This document shows positions 45,385 through 53,951 of a stretch of DNA of 64,000 nt, piece by piece. The DNA is from Camelimonas lactis (GTDB taxonomy: Bacteria; Pseudomonadota; Alphaproteobacteria; Rhizobiales; Beijerinckiaceae), in NCBI RefSeq assembly GCF_004342915.1, contig NZ_SLWL01000006.1, positions 124,001 to 188,000 on the forward strand. Direction: 5' to 3'. The notes beneath the pieces are model-generated. The model saw only the letters and a list, made by a program, of their open reading frames with translations, did not search any database and was not told the DNA's origin. Within the stretch, counting starts at the first letter, position 1; each line of letters opens with the position of its first letter. Position numbers and translations under genes: made by a program.

Positions 45385-45882
45385 CTACAGGGGCGACACG
45401 GCGCCTTTCGCCCGTTCAAACGCGCCGGCGGCCAGTTCGACATAAAGGATGCGCGCCGGGTCAACGGGGCCCGGCAACACCAGCGACCCCGGCGGCGCGA
45501 CCTGGAAACCAAACCGGTTGTAATAGGGCGGATCCCCCACCAGCATCACCAGTTCCTCGCCCGCGGCGCGGCAGGCGTCAAGGGCTTCGCGGATCAGCGC
45601 CCCGGCAATGCCCCGGCCCTCGAACGCCGGCTCGACGGCCAGCGGACCCAGCATCACCGCGTTGATGGAGCCGGAGCGCACGGCGGACAACCGCACCGAG
45701 CCCACCAGCAACGTGCCCACCAGCGTGGTGAAGGACAGATCCGGCCGGTGCGGCCGCCCCTCGCGCAGCCGGTAGGCGGTGCGGGCGTAGCGGCCCGGAC
45801 CAAAGGCGCGGTCGTGCAGGCGCTCGATCTGCACGGCGTCATCAGGGCTTTCGGGACGCGTTGTCAGTGCAAGCTCGGCCAT
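45385..45882 (-). CDS. GNAT-family N-acetyltransferase
   Basis: In this 165-residue GNAT acetyltransferase the acetyl-CoA binding motif A is AVMLGPLAVEPAFEGRGIAG, followed by ALIREALDACRAAGEELVML, then GDPPYYNRFGFQVA with the typical YYxRFGF segment of YhbS-type proteins. Such enzymes acetylate small molecules or protein N-termini; the substrate is not predictable. GGAG lies six bases before the ATG at 45882, which excludes the longer frame to 46239. Confidence 0.9.
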   Translation of the reverse strand: MAELALTTRPESPDDAVQIERLHDRAFGPGRYARTAYRLREGRPHRPDLSFTTLVGTLLVGSVRLSAVRSGSINAVMLGPLAVEPAFEGRGIAGALIREALDACRAAGEELVMLVGDPPYYNRFGFQVAPPGSLVLPGPVDPARILYVELAAGAFERAKGAVSPL

Positions 45883-46027
45883 GGGCGACTCCGGAAAAAC
45901 AGGCGCCGCGTCCGGCGCCCGCTCTCCGCGCCTTATCACCGCCTCGCGCCGCCGTCCATGACAGGCGCGCGGCGAAACCGCGTGGCCACCCTGAGGGAAA
46001 CGCGGCGCCGCCGCGCCGTTCCATGAA

Positions 46028-46049
46028 AGAAACGCGGCGAGGCCGCGTC
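46028..46049 (-). terminator. Terminator candidate after the NUDIX gene
   Basis: On the minus strand ACGCGGC and GCCGCGT form a seven-pair stem with a three-base loop, followed by TTCTTT. It begins within ten bases of the NUDIX stop. Confidence 0.55.
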
Positions 46050-46057
46050 TTGCGCCC

Positions 46058-46531
46058 TTACCAGAAGGGCAAAACCGGGGCGCCGTGCAAAATTTCGGCA
46101 AGACGCGCCCTGGTGGCGGCGGTGGCGTCCTCCGGCAAGGCGTCGGGCGCGAAATAACCGGTTCCGGCGATCTCCCGATCCGGCGCGCGCGGCGCGGTCT
46201 GCCGGTGGCGGCGCGCCACATACAGCGCCACGTGGTCACGGCGCGAGGCGCGCCGGTTGAAATACAGGCCGTGCAGGCGCGGCGGCTCCTCCAGCACGAT
46301 GTTGCCCTCTTCCTCCAGTTCGCGACGCAGGGAGGTCACGGCGTCCTCGCCAACCTCGACGCCGCCGCCGGGCAGATACCAGCCCGGCACATAGGTGTGA
46401 CGCACCAGGAAAACCCGGCCTTCCGCATCAAAAACCGCCGCCCGAACGCCCATGGTCATGCCGCGCGCGAAACGGAAATACTGGTGCAGGGCTTTCTGCG
46501 TCAGCCTGGCGGCAAAGGTCATGGCGTGCAT
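46058..46531 (-). CDS. NUDIX hydrolase
   Basis: This protein of about 157 residues hydrolyses a nucleoside diphosphate linked to another moiety. The Nudix box is GGGVEVGEDAVTSLRRELEE followed by EGN, matching GX5EX7REUXEEXGU with the metal-binding Glu residues. Flanking motifs are VFLVRHTYVPGWYLPGG and HVALYVARRH. The start is uncertain between 46531 (MHAMTFAAR) and 46522; longer frames upstream are Arg/Gly-rich artefacts. The substrate is unknown. It lies upstream of the acetyltransferase gene on the same strand. Confidence 0.88.
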   Translation of the reverse strand: MHAMTFAARLTQKALHQYFRFARGMTMGVRAAVFDAEGRVFLVRHTYVPGWYLPGGGVEVGEDAVTSLRRELEEEGNIVLEEPPRLHGLYFNRRASRRDHVALYVARRHRQTAPRAPDREIAGTGYFAPDALPEDATAATRARLAEILHGAPVLPFW

Positions 46532-46850
46532 CCATTGGTCACCGCATTTTTCGTCGCCTGCGCCATGGCGCCGATGAAACAGGCCGCCGCCCATCTTGCA
46601 TGACGCACGCGGGCGGGCGCAGCATACGCCAGATGGGCGCGGGGCGTCAGGCCGGCGGCCGGTTCCTCCCCGGGCGCCTGCGCGGCCGGTCTTCCCGGAC
46701 TGGCGTCTTGCCGCGTCATCCCCATACCGCGCCGGGGCGGCGGCCGAACACTGTTGATCGGGCGCGCCTGATCCGGTCAGATGGCGCAACGCCGCGGCAA
46801 GCCGCTTCCGCCAGGGCTTCAGGCCATTTTTCCAGGATCAGACCGTCTCC
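46532..46850. other. Divergent NUDIX/metallophosphoesterase intergenic region
   Basis: In these 319 bases I see no further gene, strong hairpin or recognised regulatory site. Both promoters should lie here. Confidence 0.35.
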
Positions 46851-47771
46851 ATGCTGATAGCCCACCTGTCCGACGCGCACATTGGCCCCCTGCCGGCGCC
46901 GCGCCTGCGCGAGCTTGCCGGCAAGCGGGTCACCGGCTGGATGAACTGGCGGCGCGGCCGGGCGCAGACCCATGACATGGAGGCGCTGGCGCGTATTCGC
47001 GCCGACATCCACGCCCATGCGCCGGATCACATCGCCCTGACCGGGGACGTGGTCAATATCGGGCTGACGGCGGAGTTTCCCGCGGCGCGCGCCTTCGTCG
47101 AAACCCTCGGACCGCCAGATCAGGTCAGCTTCACGCCGGGCAATCATGACGCCTATGTGCGCAGCGCGCTGGCGCCGCTGCGCCAGTACCTCGGCCCCTG
47201 GATGAGCAGCGACGCCGGCGAGGCGCCAGGCCCGGTCGATGGCTTCCCGTTTCTGCGCCGGCGCGCGGGCGTGGCGTTTGTTGGTCTGTGCTCCGGCGTG
47301 CCGACCCTGCCCTTTCTCGCCAGCGGGCGGCTGGGCGCGCGGCAACTGGCGGCGGCGGAGGCCATGCTGGCGCAGTTGCGGGCGGAGCGCCTCTGCCGGG
47401 TGGTGCTCATTCACCACCCGCCCCATGTAGGGGGGGCGGGGCCCGGGCGGGGACTTACCGACGCCGGAGCCTTCGCGCGTATGATTGCCCGCGTCGGCGC
47501 CGAGCTGGTGTTGCACGGCCACAATCATGTCATTTCGCTGGCGCGGATCCCCGGGCCGGATGGCGCGGTCCCCATCCTTGGCGCGCCATCGGCGTCGGCC
47601 ATGGCCGGCATGCACAATCACCTGGCTGGTTATCACCTGATCCGCGTCACGCCCGACGGCGTGCGCTCGCGCCTGACGGCGGAAACGCGGGGTTTCCGGG
47701 ATGGGCAGCGGGAGATGGTCCAGAATCTGCCGCCGGTCGCCGATGGCGGGCGGCTCGACCCCCTGCCCTGA
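46851..47771 (+). CDS. Metallophosphoesterase
   Basis: This 306-residue calcineurin-like phosphoesterase has all five metal-binding blocks: HLSDAHIG, ALTGDVVNIG, FTPGNHDAYV, VVLIHHPPHV and LVLHGHNHVI. Two divalent metals would be held by Asp, His and Asn side chains of these motifs. It resembles CpdA/3',5'-cyclic nucleotide phosphodiesterase-like proteins; phospholipid or nucleotide substrates are possible. It converges with the acyltransferase gene. Confidence 0.92.
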   Translation: MLIAHLSDAHIGPLPAPRLRELAGKRVTGWMNWRRGRAQTHDMEALARIRADIHAHAPDHIALTGDVVNIGLTAEFPAARAFVETLGPPDQVSFTPGNHDAYVRSALAPLRQYLGPWMSSDAGEAPGPVDGFPFLRRRAGVAFVGLCSGVPTLPFLASGRLGARQLAAAEAMLAQLRAERLCRVVLIHHPPHVGGAGPGRGLTDAGAFARMIARVGAELVLHGHNHVISLARIPGPDGAVPILGAPSASAMAGMHNHLAGYHLIRVTPDGVRSRLTAETRGFRDGQREMVQNLPPVADGGRLDPLP

Positions 47772-47786
47772 AAGCGCCGCGACGGT

Positions 47787-49052
47787 TCAGACCCCGGCCC
47801 GCCGGCGCAACCAGCGCAGCACCGGCGCTTCAACCAGGCGGTATAGCAACCAGCCGCCAATCGACGAGGCGATCACCCCCGCGAGGGCAAACAGGGTGGA
47901 GGTCATCCACGTCCCGAAACCCAACATGACGAAGACCTGACGCATGGCGCGGATGATGAACGGGTGCAGCAGGTAGAGCGCGTAGGACGCATCGCCCAGC
48001 TCCGCGAAAACCCGCACCACGCTGGCGAAGGGCCGGCGGAAAAAATCGATCCGGCCAACGACGCGGGCCGAGAGTTTCTGGGTTTCGCCAAACGCCGCCA
48101 TCGCCACCAGCAGCGTCGCCGGCAGACCATATCCGGCGATGGGGCCCAGGGTCGGCCAGTCGCTCAACGGCGGGCGGGTGGGCAGATCCATCGCCAGCAA
48201 CGCCACGGCGACGAGCGCCCCAGGCCACGCCAGCAGGGGGGAAATGGCGACGCCGCGGCCGTACAGCAGCCCGAGGAACAGGCCAAAAATGAAATCCAGC
48301 ACCAGCGGCCGCGTCCAGAACTGGAACGGCTCCGGCAACGGCCCCGCCAAAGCGCCGATCAGCACGCCCAGCCCCAGCACGAGCGCCACGGCCATCACCG
48401 CCAGGCGACGCGGCAGCAACACGGCCCCGGCGCACAGGGTGTAGAACATCATTTCATAGTTGAGCGTCCAGCCCAGCGAATACACCGGCAGGGCGAGGCC
48501 ATCAGCCCGGGGCCACGGAAAAAACAGGTATGACGCCAGGATCTGCCGCCAGTCCGGGACGCCGCTATTGAGCACGCCCGGCGCCAGCAGGACAACCAGC
48601 AGGAACAGCGAGGTCATCGCCCAGTAGAGCGGCAGCACGCGAATAAGCCGGCGCATGACGAACAGGCGGAAACCGCCAGGGGCGCCGAACAGCTTGCGGG
48701 AGCTGAGGACGATGATGAAGCCGGAGATGACGAAGAAGACGTCGACGCCCGCCATCCACGGAAAGATTTCCGGGGGACGCGGCTGGCCGGGATACAACCA
48801 GTTCAGCGCCTCGCTGTGGCAGTGATAGATGATAACGGCGATGGCGGCGAAGGCGCGCAGCGCCTGCAACAGCGCCAGGGTGCGACCGTCAGCCCTGGGG
48901 TGGGTCGCAGGAACAGCCGCTCCCCCGTCATGGGCGCCATGGGGGTCCTTCTCCGCACGCGCAGCCTGCCCCGGATGCGCGTCGTGCCCCAGATGCGAGC
49001 CCTGCCCCTGAACGGATGCGGACGTATCAGGACGGGCGGACGATGACTGCAT
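47787..49052 (-). CDS. Acyltransferase 3 family membrane protein (OafA/YrhL type)
   Basis: This 421-residue protein has about ten membrane segments. The N-terminal ~55 residues are a hydrophilic, Ser/His/Arg-rich tail. The acyltransferase domain starts TLALLQALRAFAAIAVIIYH with the conserved His, followed by VDVFFVISGFIIVLSSRKLF and FVMRRLIRVLPLYWAMTSLF, then DGLALPVYSLGWTLNYEMMF with the Trp-Thr-Leu-x-x-Glu motif. These enzymes O-acetylate or succinylate lipopolysaccharide, exopolysaccharide or other surface glycans. GGAAG precedes the ATG at 49052. No glycan cluster adjoins it. Confidence 0.92.
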   Translation of the reverse strand: MQSSSARPDTSASVQGQGSHLGHDAHPGQAARAEKDPHGAHDGGAAVPATHPRADGRTLALLQALRAFAAIAVIIYHCHSEALNWLYPGQPRPPEIFPWMAGVDVFFVISGFIIVLSSRKLFGAPGGFRLFVMRRLIRVLPLYWAMTSLFLLVVLLAPGVLNSGVPDWRQILASYLFFPWPRADGLALPVYSLGWTLNYEMMFYTLCAGAVLLPRRLAVMAVALVLGLGVLIGALAGPLPEPFQFWTRPLVLDFIFGLFLGLLYGRGVAISPLLAWPGALVAVALLAMDLPTRPPLSDWPTLGPIAGYGLPATLLVAMAAFGETQKLSARVVGRIDFFRRPFASVVRVFAELGDASYALYLLHPFIIRAMRQVFVMLGFGTWMTSTLFALAGVIASSIGGWLLYRLVEAPVLRWLRRRAGV

Positions 49053-49407
49053 GGGCTTCCGGTTTGTGATGGGGCGACGGCCGCATGGATGAACGAGACA
49101 GCCCCGGAAAACAAGCCTGACGCCGGCCGCGACGGCCCACGCAGCGCCCCGACGCGCACAAGCCGCTTGCCCGGAGCGCCACAATCATTGATGACGTAAC
49201 CAACCCGGGGACGGGCGCCGCCACTCCGGCGCGCGACGCCCGCCTCCGCCAGTTTGAGCCGGGGCTGTTTTCATGCGCGCTGAAAGCCTGCCCCGCAGAC
49301 GCGCCGCCGCGCGACCGTCCCCGCACCGCGCGGACGGCGCGACAGACGGCTTCACCATGGGAACAACCGGACGGCAACGCCGTCAGAGCAAGGGAACGAC
49401 TGCGGGC
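49053..49407. other. Intergenic region upstream of acyltransferase and thioesterase
   Basis: This 355-base divergent gap has no supported gene. The longer frame starting at 49273 in the thioesterase register is Arg-rich and lacks a ribosome site. A short AT-richer patch at 49185-49205 may carry a promoter. Confidence 0.35.
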
Positions 49408-49851
49408 ATGAGCGACAATATTCCAGACGGCTTCCGACTGCTGCGGGACGTGGGCGGCCAGTTCATCAATGTAAACGGTCCGCTTTACTTCCGGAAAACC
49501 GACAGCGGCCTGATTCTTGGCCTCCGGATCGAGGAGCGCCACTGCAACCCCATGGGCATCTGCCATGGCGGCATGCTGATGACCTTCTGCGACATGGTGA
49601 TGCCCATGGCCGCCAATTACGCCCACAAGCTGGCCCAGTTCCTGCCCACCATCTCCATGACCACGGACTTTGTCGGACCGGCGAAGCTCGGCGCCTGGCT
49701 TGAAGGGCGCACGGACGTGCTCAAGGTGACGCGCAACCTGGTGTTCACCCAGGCGATGATCACGGCGGACGGCGAACCGGCGGTGCGGGCCAGCGGCACA
49801 TTCAAACGGGGCGCAACCCACGGCGAACTGGCGAAACTCCAGCAGGGTTGA
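49408..49851 (+). CDS. PaaI-family thioesterase (hotdog fold)
   Basis: This 147-residue single hotdog-domain protein has HCNPMGICHGGMLMTFCDMV, the signature motif containing the His-Gly-Gly-Met turn at the start of the long hotdog helix, and ISMTTDFVGPAKLGAWLEGR for the facing strand. Such enzymes hydrolyse acyl-CoAs (phenylacetyl-CoA, hydroxybenzoyl-CoA and relatives). The ATG at 49408 begins MSDNIPDGFRLL, matching family length. A strong bidirectional terminator follows. Confidence 0.9.
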   Translation: MSDNIPDGFRLLRDVGGQFINVNGPLYFRKTDSGLILGLRIEERHCNPMGICHGGMLMTFCDMVMPMAANYAHKLAQFLPTISMTTDFVGPAKLGAWLEGRTDVLKVTRNLVFTQAMITADGEPAVRASGTFKRGATHGELAKLQQG

Positions 49852-49887
49852 CCGACGCCCGGGGCCACGCCCGGCGCGGCCGGATGT

Positions 49888-49921
49888 GAAAAAAGCCGGG
49901 GCTCCAACCCCGGCTTTTTCA
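49888..49921. terminator. Bidirectional terminator between thioesterase and Tim44-like genes
   Basis: GCCGGGG and CCCCGGC flank CTCCAA, with A6 before and T5 after the stem, so both convergent transcripts can end here. Confidence 0.92.
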
Positions 49922-49962
49922 TTGGCTCCAGCCATTCCCACGCGCACTTGTCCCCGCGCGGG

Positions 49963-51009
49963 TCAGTTGACGTCCTGGATGGCCGACAGCAGCCACGGGC
50001 CGCGATTGTCGCGGCGGAAGGTCCACACTTCGGTGACCTCGGTCGGGCGCGATGGATCGCCGTCGACCACGCGGCCGCTGGCGCGCTCGCGCGTCACGTC
50101 GATCATGGCGTAACGCATCGCCACGGTGGCGTAGTCCGTCGCGCCTTCGCGCCAGGCTTCGGCCAGATCGCCCTGCAGCAGCTTCACGTCGCTGGCCGTG
50201 TTGACAACGCCACGACGCTCGTTCCCGGCCAGTTCCTCTTCCAGATAGGCAGCCGCTTCCGGCGTGCAAATCCGGCGCAGGGTTCCGACATCGCCACGCC
50301 CGTAGGCGGTCTGCATCTCGGCGAGCAGGCGCTCGAAGTTTTCATAATCCTGCTGACCGAGACCGACGCCGTCGCTGCCAGCGGCGGCTGTCGCCGAGGC
50401 ATACTGCGGCTGACGCGGGGCTGCTGAGCCGCCGCCCATGGCCCCGGTGGCGCCCATGGCTCCCCCAGCGCCGCCGATACCGGACGCGCCCATGCCCGGA
50501 CGCGGACCTGACCTGGACGGAGCGGCCGTATAATTGCTGGCGCCCGGCCGGGCTCCGCCGGCGGTCGCCGTCTGGCGGCTGCGGAAATAGCGCATGGCCA
50601 GCCACACAAGTCCGCCGATCAGCGCTACCTGCAACAGCAGGCCCATGAAGCCGGCAAGACCGGCCATGCCGCTGAAGAAGCCGCCGCCCATCAGCATGCC
50701 GATCAGGCCCGCGCCGAGCAGGCCGCCCATCAAACCGGCGCCGAAACCGCCGAAGCGACGCGGCTGGGCCGCCTGTGAGGCCATGCCGGCGGCGCCGGAC
50801 TGCATGCCCGGCTGCGTCTGGGTGCGCTGCATGGGCGCGGCGGTGGACGGCGCGGTCTGCGTCGACGGCGGCGCCGACCATGTCTTGGAGCCCCGGCTGC
50901 CGAAGCCACCGCCGCCGCCCTTGCGCGCATCGGCGGCGCCGATCGTCATGCCAAGAGCAACAACCAGCGCCAGAACTGCAAGGCCCGAGCGGCGCAACGC
51001 CTGATTCAT
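49963..51009 (-). CDS. Tim44-like domain membrane protein
   Basis: In this 348-residue protein an N-terminal hydrophobic segment (RRSGLAVLALVVALGMTIGA) is followed by a Gly/Ser/Gln-rich linker and a strongly hydrophobic Gly-rich pair of segments (LMGGLLGAGLIGMLMGGGFF and GFMGLLLQVALIGGLVWLAM). The C-terminal domain (from about residue 225, QQDYENFERLLAEMQTAYGR) is the Tim44-like domain, related to the mitochondrial import protein and to NTF2-like folds. Bacterial members are membrane-associated with a poorly known role. Start at 51009 (MNQALRRSG) is preferred over 51060. Confidence 0.88.
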   Translation of the reverse strand: MNQALRRSGLAVLALVVALGMTIGAADARKGGGGGFGSRGSKTWSAPPSTQTAPSTAAPMQRTQTQPGMQSGAAGMASQAAQPRRFGGFGAGLMGGLLGAGLIGMLMGGGFFSGMAGLAGFMGLLLQVALIGGLVWLAMRYFRSRQTATAGGARPGASNYTAAPSRSGPRPGMGASGIGGAGGAMGATGAMGGGSAAPRQPQYASATAAAGSDGVGLGQQDYENFERLLAEMQTAYGRGDVGTLRRICTPEAAAYLEEELAGNERRGVVNTASDVKLLQGDLAEAWREGATDYATVAMRYAMIDVTRERASGRVVDGDPSRPTEVTEVWTFRRDNRGPWLLSAIQDVN

Positions 51010-51636
51010 CCGAAAATACCCCCTGAAACAAAATGCATAGCTGCCATGTGGGTATGACATTGCCGGATTAAAAGCGTTCCAGAGTCATTATTTCCATGTT
51101 TTCGCCATGCAGGCTGGCGGAAATTTGCGCGGGAGTTGCGCAGCCCGCCACGGATCGGCGGAAAGTCACCATTTTCGCAGATGAGCCCGTGAGGCAGGCG
51201 CCGTCACGTCGGCGACAGGGCTGGCGGCGGCGCGAAGGCGAGCGTCATCGCCTGGCGCCCGGTCCGAACCCCGGGCATCGCTCATCATGGCCAACACCCG
51301 AGCCGCGACACGGCGCGAACGGGCCTGCCGCCGGCGCTAACCGCGCCGCGCCTCATCCTGCCCCTTGGGGTGCCCCTTGGGGCGCCCATTTCATCCACAG
51401 GCCGGAGCGCACAAGCTGATTTCTGGAATTATGGCGATTTATCAAAATTCTGGCGGCGGATATTTGCCTGGCGCGCGCCTTACGGCGCCCGGTCCGCCGC
51501 TCGTCGCGACCGAGTTACCCACCGTCCGCGGCGGCAAAATCAGGTTTCTGGACGCGGGCGCTTGCCAAGCCGAAAATGTCAGGCTACATCAGCGCCATCA
51601 GACGCAAGCGCTTCACACGAAGCCGCCGCAGCGTTG
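51010..51636. other. Intergenic region upstream of tRNA-Arg
   Basis: No protein gene is supported in these 627 bases. A 12-bp unit TGCCCCTTGGGG is tandemly repeated at 51359-51382. The AT-rich patch 51418-51460 may include a promoter. The region holds the Tim44-like gene promoter and that of the tRNA. Confidence 0.45.
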
Positions 51637-51713
51637 GCGCCCGTAGCTCAGCTGGATAGAGCACCAGACTACGAATCTGGGGGTCAGAGGTTCGAATCCT
51701 TTCGGGCGCGCCA
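51637..51713 (+). tRNA. tRNA-Arg (anticodon ACG)
   Basis: The 77-base cloverleaf has acceptor arms GCGCCCG/CGGGCGC, D-arm with AGCTCAGCTGGATAGAGC, anticodon stem CCAGA/TCTGG holding ACG (wobble inosine expected), T-arm with GGTTCGAATCC and encoded 3' CCA. It reads CGN arginine codons. The 3' end is followed directly by foreign-looking DNA, so it probably served as the attachment site of the island. Confidence 0.97.
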
Positions 51714-52220
51714 ATTATCTCAATAAGTTAGCTAGCTTTTTGATGGATCATGCTTCCCAGAAAATAGAACTGGGAAGCACATGGGAAGCAGCCAGCTTTG
51801 TAGAGATCTCCACAAGCCAAATTCGGTTAGAGCGGGTGTTGCGAATTATCCGCTCGACGCAGACCCTGCATTGTCTCGCGCATCCGCATCCGCCAATCTC
51901 CACCCCATCTTTATTTTTGATGGGCCGTTTGCGGCATTTTTGGAAACATACGTGCGGCGCTGAACGCTGAGCTGTCCGAACAGCAAAATGGCTGCCAGCT
52001 TCTAGAAAACTGGGCAGTTGCCTGAACGCCTCCAACTGACCCTCCAGATGCCCCCTATCGGCCCGCGCACTCCGGAGGACGGGAGCCCGCAGAGCATCAC
52101 CGCGTCGCGATATCGCCCTCTTCGAGAATCAATCTATATTTGCCGGTTCGGGATTACGCGTTGAACGGAGAGCCCCATACAGCTGACCGGACCAAGGAGG
52201 ACATCCTCTTCGCAGAGAGG
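51714..52220. other. Left flank of genomic island, no clear gene
   Basis: Base composition drops just after the tRNA. Short frames on both strands (for example 51748-52035 minus) lack family resemblance and ribosome sites. No integrase is recognisable here, which would normally be expected beside the tRNA. The TGGGAAGCA repeats lie near the start. Confidence 0.5.
51751..51790. repeat. TGGGAAGCA repeats, possible recombinase arm sites
   Basis: TGCTTCCCAG (51751-51760) and CTGGGAAGCA (51770-51779) are an exact inverted repeat, and TGGGAAGCA appears again in direct orientation at 51782-51790. Three copies within 40 bases, 38 bases after the tRNA, resemble arm-type sites of tyrosine recombinases. 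Confidence 0.5.
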
Positions 52221-52278
52221 TGGTCCCGGAATTTTGGACCAGTCGTTAAGCTCGAACACCTGAGGAAGGACGAGCGGT

Positions 52279-52419
52279 ATGTCGACACGCAAACGCTATT
52301 CGGCTGAGTTCAAGGCGAAGATCGCCTTGGAAGCCATTCGCGAGGAGCTGACAACGGCTGAGCTGGCCAAGAAGCCCACGACGCGGCGACTATGCAGATC
52401 GAGGATAACGGCAAGATAG
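52279..52419 (+). pseudogene. IS3-family orfA, N-terminal fragment
   Basis: MSTRKRYSAEFKAKIALEAI, then REELTTAELAKK, is the start of an IS3-family orfA helix-turn-helix protein. After about 32 codons the sequence passes into the neighbouring element and stops after 46 residues. It is a non-functional remnant. Confidence 0.75.
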
Positions 52420-52850
52420 AGCCAGCCCTCTGACGTCCAGATATAGGTGATGTCTCCAGCCCATTTGCGGTTGGGTGCATCGGCCGCGAAATCGCCATCA
52501 AGCCAGTTGGCCGCGACACCCAGGCGGTGGTGGCTGTCGGTCGTGACCTTGTGCTTGCGGGTGCGAACCGGCTTGATCGAGTTGATCCGCATCAGCCGAC
52601 CAACCCGACGCTCACCGACATCGAGGCCGGCCTCCTTCAACTCCATCGTCATACGAGGACGACCATAGCTGCCAAGGCTCAAGCTGTACTGTTCCCGGAT
52701 ATGCGCCAGCACTTTCATGTCCATGCGCGCTCGCCGGCTGATCGGGCGTGACCGCCAGCATCGGTAACCACGGGTGCTGACGCGCAGAACCCGGCAGATC
52801 GCCGCCACCGGCCATATATGGCGCCAACTCTCCACGAACGCGAACCTCAC
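52374..52850 (-). pseudogene. IS3-family transposase orfB, 3' truncated
   Basis: The integrase-core protein begins RFAFVESWRHIWPVAAICRV with the HTH_21 region (LGSYGRPRMTMELKEAGLDV) and first catalytic Asp in NRKWAGDITYIWTSEGW. It ends just after DLHSRRVVGF, so the second Asp and the Glu of the DDE triad are missing. A nominal frame continues to 52296 through unrelated DNA. Confidence 0.82.
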
Positions 52851-53118
52851 GGTTTTGGCTCGCGAAGAACTGCGTAGCCTTTTTTAGAATGTCCCTCTCC
52901 TCCTTGAGGATATGGTTCTCCCGGCGAAGCTGCTCGTTCTCGCGTGCCAGATCGGCATCGGGGCTGGTGGGGAAATCCTCCCCGCGATGTAAACTCACCC
53001 AGCGGGTCAGCGTTGACAGCCCAATGCCAAGATCGGCCGCCACGCGCTTGCGAGGTAGTCCACTGGTCAGTGCAATCCGCACCGCTTCACGCTGAAACTC
53101 TTCTCCGTGCTTGATCAT
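52851..53118 (-). CDS. IS3-family transposase orfA
   Basis: The protein starts MIKHGEEFQREAVRIALTSG with a helix-turn-helix (GIGLSTLTRWVSLHRG) and a leucine-zipper region (ENEQLRRENHILKEERDILK) ending KKATQFFASQ. This is the DNA-binding partner of orfB. The reading frame itself remains open beyond the family region into orfB DNA. With orfB truncated it cannot support transposition. Confidence 0.75.
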
Positions 53119-53176
53119 CTCTTCGGTCTCTAGAATGAGCAATATGCTCTCAGGTGACCGGCGCAAAACCGTTACA

Positions 53177-53298
53177 AGTCCAGAGTCGTTCTTCTCAAGT
53201 CTGAAGAAAGGGCGCATCCGAAAACACATCAACAAAACCAGAGACCTCGCTCGAGCCGACATCTTCGATTACATCGAGGTCTTCTACAACCGGATCCG
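53177..53298 (+). pseudogene. IS3-family orfB, C-terminal fragment
   Basis: PESFFSSLKKGRIRKHINKT with ARADIFDYIEVFYNRIR is the end of an IS3-type transposase, containing the catalytic Glu. The fragment is interrupted at its 5' side by the end of another IS3 (53176) and at its 3' side by the IS5 remnant. Confidence 0.75.
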
Positions 53299-53838
53299 CG
53301 CGCGCAAGGCATTGCTGTCGTAGGCCTTGTCGGCCAGCACCGCAGTGCCCGTCCGGCCTTCGAGCAATGCGGGCGCAGTGGTGACGTCCCCAACCTGGCC
53401 CGCCGTGATAACGAACCGGACCGGTCGCCCAAGGGCATCTGCGAGCATGTGAATTTTGGTAGTCAGTCCACCTCGGGAACGCCCCAGCGCCTGATCTTTG
53501 CCCCCCCCTTTTCCGGTCGCAGCCTGCTGGTGCGCCCGGACAATCGTGCTGTCGATCATGAGATAGCGGTTGTCGTGGTCCGCCGTCAGGACCTCGAACA
53601 CGCGCTCCCAGACGCCCTTGTGACACCATCGGCTGAACCGGCGATGGACGGTCTTCCAGCGCCCGTAACGCTCAGGCAGATCACACCAGTGCGCTCCGGA
53701 CCTCAGGCCCCACAGGCAGCCGTTCACAAACAGCCTGTTATCGGAGCCTGTGCGGCCGGGGTCGCTCGCCTTCCCGGGAAGCAAAGGCGCGATCCTCGCC
53801 CACTGTGCGTCGTCCAGCTCATAACGCCTGATGCTCAT
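53284..53838 (-). pseudogene. IS5-family transposase, 3' truncated
   Basis: The protein begins MSIRRYELDDAQWARIAPLL with the DUF4096 helix-turn-helix domain, followed by LMIDSTIVRAHQQAATGKGG with the first catalytic Asp and FVITAGQVGDVTTAPALLEG and LADKAYDSNALRA with the second Asp. It ends at about 185 residues where the family has about 250, so the DDE Glu region is missing. The break coincides with the IS3 fragment at ACCGGATCCGCGCGC. The bases 53851-53935 upstream probably include the element's left end. Confidence 0.82.
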
Positions 53839-53951
53839 CGTCCGCCCCACGGGAATAACGTGGAGCTCTATAAATCAGACTGAGAACGCCAGGGGAATCC
53901 TGAATGTCGATCCGTCCTAGGTTCGTTACGGCTACCCTTTGTCAACGAGCG

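Larger units (their letters stand above)
52221..53298. mobile_element. Nest of broken IS3-family insertion sequences
   Basis: At least two IS3-type elements are fused here. One (plus strand) begins near 52221 with TGGTCC-N9-GGACCA and keeps only the first ~32 codons of its orfA. It is joined at about 52374 to the truncated 3' part of a second element lying on the minus strand, whose orfA end reaches the terminal TGTAACGGTTTTGCGC at 53176. Beyond that is the C-terminal piece of an IS3 orfB on the plus strand, itself cut at about 53298 where an IS5-family remnant begins. Confidence 0.75.

Noticed and set aside
51370-51726. Open frame reading through tRNA-Arg
   Set aside because: It includes the whole tRNA gene and ends just after it; the tRNA explains the sequence.
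51714-52220. Phage-type integrase beside the tRNA
   Set aside because: Neither strand shows the Arg-His-Arg-Tyr motifs of a tyrosine recombinase; only short uncharacterised frames are open.
52879-52885. AAAAAAG slippery heptamer in IS3 orfA as programmed -1 frameshift
   Set aside because: The motif is present, but a -1 shift there leads to a stop within a few codons, whereas orfB lies in the other frame. The element is broken in any case.
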